Position numbers and translations under genes: made by a program. From Prevotella sp. UBA2755 (GTDB taxonomy: Bacteria; Bacteroidota; Bacteroidia; Bacteroidales; Bacteroidaceae), in NCBI GenBank assembly GCA_002353225.1, contig DEJF01000051.1, forward strand, positions 40,364-57,716: 17,353 nucleotides of DNA. The letters run 5' to 3'. The notes beneath the pieces were generated by a model, which saw only the letters and a list, made by a program, of their open reading frames with translations, did not search any database and was not told the DNA's origin. Position 1 is the first letter of the stretch. Each line of letters opens with the position of its first letter. Positions 1 to 6,298 of the stretch are shown piece by piece.

Positions 1-14
1 TTAGTTATCAGGCA

Positions 15-48
15 GTTGTCGGTGACAACGAGGTGACAAGGGTGACAA
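15..48. repeat. GGTGACAA short repeats with a small hairpin
   Basis: GGTGACAA occurs three times, at 21-28, 32-39 and 41-48 (steps of 11 and 9 bp). The first copy also forms a hairpin: GTTGTC at 15-20, loop GGT, GACAAC at 24-29. No coding frame of interest crosses it. It is the left part of a gene-free, repeat-dense stretch covering 1-460. Function is unknown. It could be the tail of a repeat that continues left of the window. Confidence 0.55.
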
Positions 49-89
49 GGAGAGGTTCTTTCGGTATAAAATCCCCATGATTTCTCCAT

Positions 90-112
90 GAACAAAACAA
101 GTTGTTTTGTTC
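90..112. repeat. Near-perfect palindrome, copy 1
   Basis: GAACAAAACAA is followed by one central G and then its exact reverse complement, giving two 11-nt arms. The same palindrome recurs at 156-178 with C at the centre. It could fold as a cruciform or RNA hairpin, or bind a dimeric protein. It does not look like a standard intrinsic terminator because no U-run follows outside the stem. Confidence 0.8.
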
Positions 113-155
113 CGATAAGGATTATCTTAATCAATGATAGGGATGCCTCCTATGA

Positions 156-178
156 GAACAAAACAACTTGTTTTGTTC
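156..178. repeat. Near-perfect palindrome, copy 2
   Basis: This is the same 11-nt arm palindrome as at 90-112, with C instead of G at the centre, so the two copies are exact reverse complements of each other. The DNA between them holds smaller symmetric motifs: GATAA, GGA, TTATC at 114-126, and ATAGG with CCTAT around 138-153. The matched pair suggests a mobile or duplicated hairpin unit, or a two-site operator. Confidence 0.8.
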
Positions 179-229
179 CAAAGCCCATACCTCCTGTCTG
201 TGAAGGAGCCACTTCCTCTGTGCGAAAGC

Positions 230-254
230 GGTACCTTCGAGTATCGAAGGCACC
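230..254. repeat. Hairpin with 7-bp perfect core
   Basis: CCTTCGA at 234-240 and TCGAAGG at 244-250 pair perfectly around the loop GTA. After one A/C mismatch, GGT (230-232) pairs with ACC (252-254). A weaker hairpin, CTCCT at 191-195 with AGGAG at 204-208, lies just upstream. No T-run follows, so an intrinsic terminator is not supported. The function is unknown. Confidence 0.6.
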
Positions 255-284
255 GTCTCCGATGGGAGAATGCCGGGGGAGGGG
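252..284. repeat. Hairpin plus GCCGGGGGA element, copy A
   Basis: The order is CACCG, then TCTCC and GGAGA arms around GATG (256-269), then GCCGGGGGAGGGG (272-284). The same order (CACCG, a CCTCT and AGAGG hairpin, GCCGGGGGAAG) occurs at 16513-16543 inside ribF. I recall similar GC-rich hairpin elements being common between Prevotella genes; that is memory, not a search. Confidence 0.5.
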
Positions 285-288
285 TATG

Positions 289-339
289 CGGTCGAAGGTA
301 CTCACGCTCTAGAAAACTCAAATATAATTTGGTTTTCTT
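289..339. repeat. 51-bp direct repeat, copy 1
   Basis: This 51-bp stretch is repeated exactly at 364-414 (period 75 bp, 24-bp spacer). It begins CGGTCGAAGGTACTCACG and ends TTTGGTTTTCTT. It contains the -33-type TTTG of a promoter, so the repeat duplicates a promoter upstream half and the DNA in front of it. Confidence 0.92.
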
Positions 340-358
340 TTGACTCGTGCTACCTTTG
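328..358 (+). promoter_or_regulatory. Bacteroidetes-type promoter P1
   Basis: TTTG (328-331), 19 nt, then TACCTTTG (351-358) fits the Bacteroidetes consensus for the housekeeping sigma factor (TTTG, about 19 nt, TAnnTTTG). Transcription would start near 365 and read through the second repeat copy into the lipoprotein gene at 461. Confidence 0.65.
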
Positions 359-363
359 ACCTA

Positions 364-414
364 CGGTCGAAGGTACTCACGCTCTAGAAAACTCAAATAT
401 AATTTGGTTTTCTT
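364..414. repeat. 51-bp direct repeat, copy 2
   Basis: Exact copy of 289-339. Outside the repeated block the two sequences diverge, yet both still carry TACCTTTG at the correct distance downstream. This suggests that either the promoter was duplicated and the spacers later diverged, or the repeat landed at a suitable -7 box. Confidence 0.92.
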
Positions 415-434
415 CTCACTTATTCGTACCTTTG
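403..434 (+). promoter_or_regulatory. Bacteroidetes-type promoter P2
   Basis: TTTG (403-406), 20 nt, then TACCTTTG (427-434). The expected start is near 441, leaving about a 20-nt AT-rich leader before the ATG at 461. It is the closer of two tandem promoters for the envelope gene cluster. Confidence 0.7.
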
Positions 435-460
435 TCAGCAAAATTAATAAAAACATTAAA

Positions 461-1603
461 ATGAAGAAGTATTTGATCGTGGCTGTAGCCGCACTGGCTA
501 TGGCTTCATGCAGCGAGAAGAAGTTCCATGTAGAGGGAAATATCACCAATGCCAAGGACTCTATGCTCTATTTCGAGAATGTAGGACTGGAAGAGATTGC
601 CGTGCTTGATTCTGTGAAACTGGACGAGGGGGGACACTTCGCCTTCACAGAGGAACAGACACCAGCCCCAGAGTTCTACCGACTGCGTATCGCAGACCAG
701 ATTATCAATGTGAGCATCGACTCTACGGAGACAGTGACCGTCAAGGCACAATATCCGCAGATGGCTGTCCAGTACGAGATTAGCGGTTCCGAGAACTGCT
801 CGAAGATTAAGGAACTGACCCTGAAGCAGATAGACTTGACACAACGTGCCATGGCAGTACAGCGTAATGACGACCTCAGCATAGACGAGGCTAACGACAG
901 TATTCTGAAGATGATACAGGATTACAAGCAGGATGTGAAACTCAACTACATCCTGAAGGAGCCTAATCGCTCGTATGCCTATTTCGCACTATTCCAGGCA
1001 CTTGGCAACACCTTGATTTTCAATCCCCGTTCCAACAAGGATGACATCAAACTATTTGCTGCCGTTGCCACCAGTTGGGATGCCTATCATCCAAACTCCG
1101 AGCGCGGTACCAACCTGCATAACATTGCCATCGAAGGTATGAAGAATGTACGTATCTCAGAGGCTAACGCGGCAAGTACCATCGACGTGAACCAGATACA
1201 GACCTCCGGACTGATAGACATCGCCCTTCCGGATAATAAGGGACAGGTACGCCACCTGACAGAACTGAAAGGTAAGGTGGTCATCCTCGACTTCCATCTG
1301 TTCGGACTGGACAAGTCACCAGAGCGCATCCTTCTGCTGCGTGAATTATATAATAAGTATCACGCAAGAGGACTGGAGATCTATCAGGTATCATTGGATG
1401 CTGACGAGCATTTCTGGAAGCAGCAGACTGCCGCACTGCCATGGGTCAGTGTGCGTGACCCACAGGGAGTGGGGTCTCAGACACTGATTACCTATAATAT
1501 ACAAGGACTGCCCGACTATTTCCTCATCAGCAGAGACAATGCCCTCTATAAGAGAGCGGCTCAGGTGAAGGATCTGGAGGCAGAGATCAGTAGCCTGCTG
1601 TAA
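461..1603 (+). CDS. DUF4369 / thioredoxin-like lipoprotein lacking CxxC
   Basis: A 380-residue protein with a lipoprotein signal: MKKYLIVAVAALAMAS then Cys17 as the probable lipidation site, so it should be anchored in the envelope. Residues about 22-100 look like the beta-rich DUF4369 domain that precedes TlpA-type thioredoxins in Bacteroidetes. Residues about 255-375 resemble the AhpC/TSA-thioredoxin fold (VVILDF near 273-278 and a late GLPDYFLI with the probable cis-proline). The redox site is missing: where relatives have WCGPC, this has GLDKS at 282-286. It is therefore probably not a disulfide reductase and may be structural or ligand-binding. I chose the ATG at 461 over an upstream in-frame extension from 347 because the signal sequence begins at 461 and the extension would run through the promoter repeat. 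It is first in a four-gene plus-strand cluster. Confidence 0.85.
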   Translation: MKKYLIVAVAALAMASCSEKKFHVEGNITNAKDSMLYFENVGLEEIAVLDSVKLDEGGHFAFTEEQTPAPEFYRLRIADQIINVSIDSTETVTVKAQYPQMAVQYEISGSENCSKIKELTLKQIDLTQRAMAVQRNDDLSIDEANDSILKMIQDYKQDVKLNYILKEPNRSYAYFALFQALGNTLIFNPRSNKDDIKLFAAVATSWDAYHPNSERGTNLHNIAIEGMKNVRISEANAASTIDVNQIQTSGLIDIALPDNKGQVRHLTELKGKVVILDFHLFGLDKSPERILLLRELYNKYHARGLEIYQVSLDADEHFWKQQTAALPWVSVRDPQGVGSQTLITYNIQGLPDYFLISRDNALYKRAAQVKDLEAEISSLL

Positions 1604-1605
1604 TA

Positions 1606-1626
1606 AGTTGAGAGTTGAGAGTTGGG
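1606..1626. repeat. AGTTGAG heptamer array (3 units)
   Basis: Two AGTTGAG units (1606-1612, 1613-1619) are followed by AGTTGGG (1620-1626). The array begins 3 nt after a stop codon and overlaps the probable start of the next gene. A related AGTT-spaced heptamer array lies on the minus strand at 16019-16067. Confidence 0.75.
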
Positions 1627-2105
1627 CACTGGCGATTGGATGTTGGCTTTATGCTACGAATGCTCTCGGGCAGAAGTTTGCCTTGGAGCAGGAGAATGAC
1701 ACGCTATCTTTCCTGACTCTAAGGACTGACTCCACCTTCGACCAATGGAGACTACCCTACCCTGTCTACCGTTTCTGTACAGGGGATGTGGATGGCGACG
1801 GGAGCATTGATGCAATGGTGGGTGTGGTGAAAAGCACCCGCTACTACAAAGAGAAAGGGCGGAGGCTCTTTATCTTCAAGAACTACAAGGGCTATGTACG
1901 TCCCCTCTGGCTTGGCTCTAAGTTGGGGGGCATCTTAGAGGACTTCCGTTTCAAGGACGGACTCATCAGAAGTCTCGAACGTACCACAGACGGGAGATAT
2001 GTGGTGGCAGAGTATCGCTGGGCACATTTCGGCATGGGCTTTGAGCGATTCCTCGCTAAGAATGTGGCAAGAGAAGAAGCATTAATTATTTTCAATCAAG
2101 ACTAA
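1608..2105 (+). CDS. Small secreted protein with calcium-type DxDxDG loop
   Basis: About 165 residues, family not recognised. A hydrophobic N-terminus (WALAIGCWLYATNALG) followed by Gln22 looks like a cleaved signal peptide. DVDGDGSID at residues 60-68 matches the DxDxDGxxD calcium loop of EF-hand, dockerin and FG-GAP-type proteins. The rest (LFIFKNYKGYVRPLWLG and onward) suggests a single beta-propeller-like blade or a small beta domain. No in-frame ATG occurs before Met70, so the signal peptide needs a non-ATG start. TTG at 1608 is the most upstream usable choice and lies in the heptamer array, so the start is uncertain. It follows the lipoprotein gene by 4 nt and precedes the DUF3160 gene by 16 nt, so co-transcription is likely. 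Confidence 0.65.
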   Translation: MRVESWALAIGCWLYATNALGQKFALEQENDTLSFLTLRTDSTFDQWRLPYPVYRFCTGDVDGDGSIDAMVGVVKSTRYYKEKGRRLFIFKNYKGYVRPLWLGSKLGGILEDFRFKDGLIRSLERTTDGRYVVAEYRWAHFGMGFERFLAKNVAREEALIIFNQD

Positions 2106-2121
2106 ACAAACCATTTTGCCT

Positions 2122-4518
2122 ATGAAAAGATTACTTTTAACCATGGTGGGCGTTGCTGTCGCATGGACTGTGAACGCACAGAAGGAGTCACGTCATGTCA
2201 TCATCCCCGGCAAGGCACACATTGATGTGGAACAACTCAACAAGAAGTTACCTCTCGACATTGATGTGAACAGCCTTTCCATCGCTGAGACCCGTGTGCT
2301 CCGTAATGCCGTCTCTGCACGACAAGGCTACTGTTTTATGAACGGTGACCTGCGTGGTCTCTTTGGAGCCACCTCCTGGTACAACCAGAAAATGGAGGAC
2401 CGTTTCTGGAAAGAGGAGGAGGGAAAGGCTGCACCTATTAAGTATACAGTCGCTGAACAGAAATTCATCCAGAAGTTGAAAGCCCATGAGGACCAGTTGA
2501 AGGCAAAGAACAATATCGCTCCTGCCGGTATGATGGTCAATATGGACAATATCATCAACCCCTTTCAGTTGGAACACTTCGACCAGCGTCTCTATAACGC
2601 CATCAGTAAGAACGGCTTCGCCATCGTAACAGGCACAGAGAACCAACTCTTCAATGTCTATGAGCGTAATGACTATCGTCAGTTCCCCAGTTTTGTAACG
2701 ACAGACCTCTACCTGCAGGCTTTCCACATGTTCTTCGACTGTCTGCTGAAAGAGACGGAGGAACAGAAGTTCTCACCCATGGTGACTGACTTCGCCAAGC
2801 AGAACTATGACCTGATGATGCAACAGGCAGCCTCTACCAACGATGCGATTATCAAGGCGGCAGCGGAACATAATGCCGCTTATTATGCTATCGCTTATGC
2901 CCTGAATACTGGAAAGACTCTGCCTGTCGCTGATTCTTATACGAGTCTGGTGAAGGAGGAGATAGAACATGTGCACAAAGCAGAGACTCAATATTCGGAG
3001 TTCTTGGGATATGTCCCACAGAAGAATATGCCGATGTTCATCTATAACATCTACCGTCCTCGTGGTCACTATACCCGCAATGAGACACTGAAACGTTATT
3101 TCTGTGCGATGATGTGGTTGCAGAACGCACCCTTCGGTGCTGATATGGACGACCAGTTGCAGCAGGCTTTGCTGTTGGCTCAGACGATTGGCAGCAACGC
3201 TAAGTTGACGAAGTTATACAACGACTTGACAACGCCCATCACTTACTTGATGGGTATGCCCGACGATGTCAGCATCCTGCAAGTATATGATGAGATCCAG
3301 AAGAGTGGCAGTACACTGAGTGAACTGGTTAATGACAAGAAGAAATTCAAGGCGATCCGCACTGCCTTGGTGGAACTGTCGAAGAAGCAGTCACGCATCA
3401 AACCTAAGTTCCAGATGTCCAGTCCGTTCAAGATATGTCTGATGCCTCAGCGTTATTTCCCAGACAATGAGGTATTGCAGGAGATGGTCGACTATGAGAG
3501 CCAACCGACTCTCCGTGATGTTCCCAAGGGACTCGACGTTCTTGCCTCTATGGGGGTATCCGCTGCGGAGCGTATCCTTATCCAAGAACTCAAGGAACAG
3601 GAGAAATGGAACAAATACACTGTCAATCTCGACCGTATGAAGACCCGCATGGGAGAGATTGACTGGAAGCAGACGGTGGCTAACCAATGGATTGCCTCGC
3701 TGAAGGATGTCACCAGCAAGGACGCTAAGTATCCGAAATTCATGTTGTCACCCCAATGGGATAAGAAAAACCTGAACACGGCACTTGCCTCTTGGGCAGA
3801 ACTGAAACACGACGCTATCCTGTATGCCAAGCAACCCATGGGTGCCGAGTGTGGTGGCGCCGGTCCCCCCGAGCCATATACCAAGGGCTATGTAGAGCCG
3901 AATATCGCCTACTGGACAAAGGCTATCGAACTCATCGATGCTACCATGAATGTGCTGAAACGCTTCGACCTCGTCACTGAGAAAGCAACGACAGCCTCAA
4001 CAGACTTACGGGAGCAAGCGGAGTTCCTGCTCAACTGCAGCAAGAAAGAACTTGCCGGCAAGAAACTGACAGAACAGGAGCACCGCCAGATAGAGGCTAT
4101 CGGCGCTGCCTTTGAGAATATCTCGCTGAACCTCGTCAAGGAACCTGACCAGTTCTTGATGGGATGGGATGACGTGAATGGTGCCGACAAGTCGATTGCC
4201 GTCGTTGCCGATGTCTATACGGCAAACTCCTTCAACAACCCGGAAAAGTCTGTCCTCTATGAGGCTGTGGGTCCTGCCCATGAGATCTATGTGGTCGTGG
4301 AGATAGACGGTTATCTCTATCTGACCCGTGGTGCAGTCTTCTCCTATCGTGAGTTCCAAGAGGATATCTCTGCTCCACGTACAACAGACGAGGAGTGGCA
4401 GAAGAACTTGGAGACAGAGCCTGACAAGGGTATTCCCAACTGGATGAAGGAGATTATTGTTCCTCTGGAAGGAAAGAGTATCGACAACGAGCATATCTTC
4501 TATAGTTCTGGATGCTAA
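2122..4518 (+). CDS. Secreted YARHG-DUF3160 protein
   Basis: A 798-residue exported protein. MKRLLLTMVGVAVAWTVNA then Gln20 reads as a cleaved signal peptide. Residues about 52-89 (AETRVLRNAVSARQGYCF through TSWYNQK) match the YARHG domain pattern, a small extracellular module. From about residue 150 to the end it resembles DUF3160: FVTTDLYLQAFHMFFD (191-206), a central GAECGGAGPPEP segment, and near the end GPAHEIYVVVEIDGYLYLTRG. DUF3160 has no established biochemical role that I know of. The start is set at the ATG at 2122; a TTG two codons upstream is in frame but unnecessary. The last codons overlap the start of the CapA gene by 7 nt (ATGCTAA), which suggests coupled translation and a shared process at the cell surface. 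Confidence 0.85.
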   Translation: MKRLLLTMVGVAVAWTVNAQKESRHVIIPGKAHIDVEQLNKKLPLDIDVNSLSIAETRVLRNAVSARQGYCFMNGDLRGLFGATSWYNQKMEDRFWKEEEGKAAPIKYTVAEQKFIQKLKAHEDQLKAKNNIAPAGMMVNMDNIINPFQLEHFDQRLYNAISKNGFAIVTGTENQLFNVYERNDYRQFPSFVTTDLYLQAFHMFFDCLLKETEEQKFSPMVTDFAKQNYDLMMQQAASTNDAIIKAAAEHNAAYYAIAYALNTGKTLPVADSYTSLVKEEIEHVHKAETQYSEFLGYVPQKNMPMFIYNIYRPRGHYTRNETLKRYFCAMMWLQNAPFGADMDDQLQQALLLAQTIGSNAKLTKLYNDLTTPITYLMGMPDDVSILQVYDEIQKSGSTLSELVNDKKKFKAIRTALVELSKKQSRIKPKFQMSSPFKICLMPQRYFPDNEVLQEMVDYESQPTLRDVPKGLDVLASMGVSAAERILIQELKEQEKWNKYTVNLDRMKTRMGEIDWKQTVANQWIASLKDVTSKDAKYPKFMLSPQWDKKNLNTALASWAELKHDAILYAKQPMGAECGGAGPPEPYTKGYVEPNIAYWTKAIELIDATMNVLKRFDLVTEKATTASTDLREQAEFLLNCSKKELAGKKLTEQEHRQIEAIGAAFENISLNLVKEPDQFLMGWDDVNGADKSIAVVADVYTANSFNNPEKSVLYEAVGPAHEIYVVVEIDGYLYLTRGAVFSYREFQEDISAPRTTDEEWQKNLETEPDKGIPNWMKEIIVPLEGKSIDNEHIFYSSGC

Positions 4519-5399
4519 GCAGTCTGCTCTTCGCCATGCTGATGGCAAGTGACACACTGTCCATCACTTTTACGGGCGACTTACTACTCGACCGCGGTGT
4601 TCGACAATACGTGGAACACCGCGGTATCGACTATGTCTTCTCTCCTTTCGTGGACTCCGTCTTCCAAAGCAGTGACCTTGTCGTCGCCAATCTGGAATGT
4701 CCCGCCACGAAGATTAAACAACCTGCCTATAAACAGTTTATCTTCCGTGCGGAGCCTGAGTGGCTGCCTGCATTGAAAGCACACGGTATCACTCATCTGA
4801 ACCTTGCCAACAACCATAGTGTCGACCAAGGAAGGAGGGGGCTTGCTGATACCATGAAGAATATTGAGGAGGCTGGAATGATACCTGTAGGGGCTGGTGA
4901 CAACATGCAAGAGGCTTCCCGACCCGTCTTATTGGCTTCCGTGCCACGGAAGGTCTATCTGTTGTCCTCGCTACAGATGCCATTGGAGAACTTCTCCTAT
5001 CTGCCTGAGAAAACATCAGTCAGTCATGAGGACATCGATTCCTTGTTAGTAAGGGTGCGTCAACTAAAAGTCGAAGACCCGCAATGTTATGTCATCGTTT
5101 CCTTGCATTGGGGGGGCGAGCACACCCTGAAACCAGTACCCCAACAATGCCAACAAGCCCATCTGTTGATAGACGCTGGTGCTGATGCCCTCATCTGCCA
5201 TCATACGCATACACTGCAAACGATTGAGCAATACAAGGGTAAACCCATCTATTATAGTATCGGCAACTTTATCTTTGACCAGCAAAAACCCATCAATACC
5301 AAGGCTTGTATGGTGAAGGTCACTATTACAAAAGAATCGTCCCACGTGGAGACGATTCCAATTGAAATCCGAAAATGTGTACCCTGTCAGGGAAACTAA
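4512..5399 (+). CDS. CapA-family metallophosphatase-like protein
   Basis: A 295-residue protein of the CapA (PgsA, poly-gamma-glutamate biosynthesis) family, which has a calcineurin-like phosphoesterase fold. Expected motifs appear in order: ITFTGDLLLDRG (Asp23), VVANLECP (Asn60, Glu62), NLANNHSVDQG (Asn101, His102), VSLHWGGEH (His199) and ICHHTHTLQ (His230, His231, His233), then YYSIGNFIFDQ. These include the likely metal ligands. The N-terminus LSSLLFAMLMAS is a short possible signal peptide without a lipobox. Family membership does not prove polyglutamate synthesis, and no capB or capC homologue is in the window. The start overlaps the DUF3160 gene. The stop overlaps the stop of the convergent esterase gene, and no terminator is visible between them. 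Confidence 0.88.
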   Translation: MLSSLLFAMLMASDTLSITFTGDLLLDRGVRQYVEHRGIDYVFSPFVDSVFQSSDLVVANLECPATKIKQPAYKQFIFRAEPEWLPALKAHGITHLNLANNHSVDQGRRGLADTMKNIEEAGMIPVGAGDNMQEASRPVLLASVPRKVYLLSSLQMPLENFSYLPEKTSVSHEDIDSLLVRVRQLKVEDPQCYVIVSLHWGGEHTLKPVPQQCQQAHLLIDAGADALICHHTHTLQTIEQYKGKPIYYSIGNFIFDQQKPINTKACMVKVTITKESSHVETIPIEIRKCVPCQGN

Positions 5400-6220
5400 A
5401 AACTATTCAGCCACGCCTTCAACTCCAGCATCATCTCAAAATGGTAGGGGAATGACTGCAGGATGCCAAAGCCATGACCGCCTGTGGGATATATATGCAT
5501 CGTAGCAGGAACATTACACTGGCATAGTTCCTCATAATAACTGATACTATTAAGAGGAGACACCCCCTTGTCATCATGTGCTAACGCAATGAAAGCACGA
5601 GGAGTCGAGCCGCTGACATGCTGTTCATTACAGAACTCATTCAGCAGTTTACGCTTAGGCTTCTTACCCAACAAATTATCTCGGGACCCCTGATGGGTGG
5701 TACCCTGCTCCATCGTTATCACTGGATAGAACAATATCTGGAAGTCCGGTGCTGCGTCACCTTTAGAATGGGTGGCAACAGTAGAAGCAAGATGCCCTCC
5801 TGCCGAGAATCCCATAATACCTACCTGACGGGTATTAATATCCCATGTCGCAGACATCCTACGTACCAGCCGCATGGCTTCCTCCGCATCCTCCAAGGGA
5901 ACTTTCCACACCCCATGAGGCATACGGTATTTCAACACGATAACCGCAATACCTTGAGCATTGAAGAAAGGTGCCCATGCCGTTCCCTCTTTCTCAAAAG
6001 CAAGATGCGTATAACCACCACCTGGGCAAATAACAACAGCACGACCTGTTGCCACGCTCTTCAGAGGCAGAAAGACTGTCACTTTCGCCAAGTCGTTAGG
6101 GTCGCCATTGGAAGTAGTAGGACCAGAGGGCCACAAATCCATTTCCAAACCTTGTTGCGCATAAGCCAATGCTGAGACTAACAGCATCGTCCAAATCAAG
6201 AAAGATTTCCTTATTTTCAT
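5396..6220 (-). CDS. Secreted alpha/beta-hydrolase, acetyl-xylan-esterase-like
   Basis: A 274-residue exported hydrolase. MKIRKSFLIWTMLLVSALAYA then Gln22 is a clear signal peptide. The oxyanion-hole segment is VVICPGGGYTHLAF (62-75). The nucleophile motif is GFSAG with Ser139. The acid is probably Asp216 or Asp217 (ALAHDD), and the base is His249 (TGGHGFG). This arrangement is typical of the BD-FAE/acetylxylan-esterase-like branch that deacetylates plant polysaccharides in gut Bacteroidetes. It is divergent from a second putative acetylesterase at 6299, supporting a role in glycan deacetylation. The substrate cannot be told from sequence. All three triad positions are present and length is normal, so it should be active. 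Confidence 0.85.
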   Translation of the reverse strand: MKIRKSFLIWTMLLVSALAYAQQGLEMDLWPSGPTTSNGDPNDLAKVTVFLPLKSVATGRAVVICPGGGYTHLAFEKEGTAWAPFFNAQGIAVIVLKYRMPHGVWKVPLEDAEEAMRLVRRMSATWDINTRQVGIMGFSAGGHLASTVATHSKGDAAPDFQILFYPVITMEQGTTHQGSRDNLLGKKPKRKLLNEFCNEQHVSGSTPRAFIALAHDDKGVSPLNSISYYEELCQCNVPATMHIYPTGGHGFGILQSFPYHFEMMLELKAWLNSF

Positions 6221-6235
6221 AATTTATTACTTTTG

Positions 6236-6269
6236 TTGCTTGCAAAGATACAAAAAATCATTATCTTTG
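6236..6269 (+). promoter_or_regulatory. Promoter for the SGNH esterase gene
   Basis: TTG (6240-6242), 19 nt, then TATCTTTG (6262-6269) fits the Bacteroidetes consensus; another TTG lies at 6236-6238. The expected transcription start near 6276 leaves about a 23-nt leader before the ATG at 6299. Confidence 0.65.
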
Positions 6270-6271
6270 CA
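6241..6271. promoter_or_regulatory. Mirrored -7 boxes between divergent esterase genes
   Basis: TGCAAAGATA (6241-6250) and TATCTTTGCA (6262-6271) form a perfect 10-bp inverted repeat with an 11-nt spacer. The right arm holds the plus-strand TATCTTTG box, and the left arm holds the same box for the minus-strand gene starting at 6220. A good minus-strand -33 element is not visible. The two promoters overlap, so they probably compete or share a regulator. Confidence 0.55.
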
Positions 6272-6298
6272 GCATCTAAAGACTAAAAACTTTAAACG

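Noticed and set aside
88..343. Several overlapping short ORFs in the left repeat region
   Set aside because: They run through palindromes and direct repeats, have no recognisable domains or signal sequences, and read in both strands; the region is better explained as repeats and promoters.
289..414. CRISPR-like repeat-spacer structure
   Set aside because: Only two copies of a 51-bp repeat with one 24-bp spacer, no cas genes, and the repeat holds a promoter element.
347..460. In-frame N-terminal extension of the lipoprotein gene
   Set aside because: It would translate the promoter repeat and bury the lipoprotein signal that starts at the ATG at 461.
2248..2727. Long minus-strand ORF opposite the DUF3160 gene (and similar ones elsewhere, such as 4006-4557)
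   Set aside because: Shadow frames of strongly supported coding genes; their translations show no domain or signal features.
4512..5399. A poly-gamma-glutamate capsule operon
   Set aside because: CapA is present but no capB, capC or other polymer genes are nearby, so capsule synthesis cannot be claimed.
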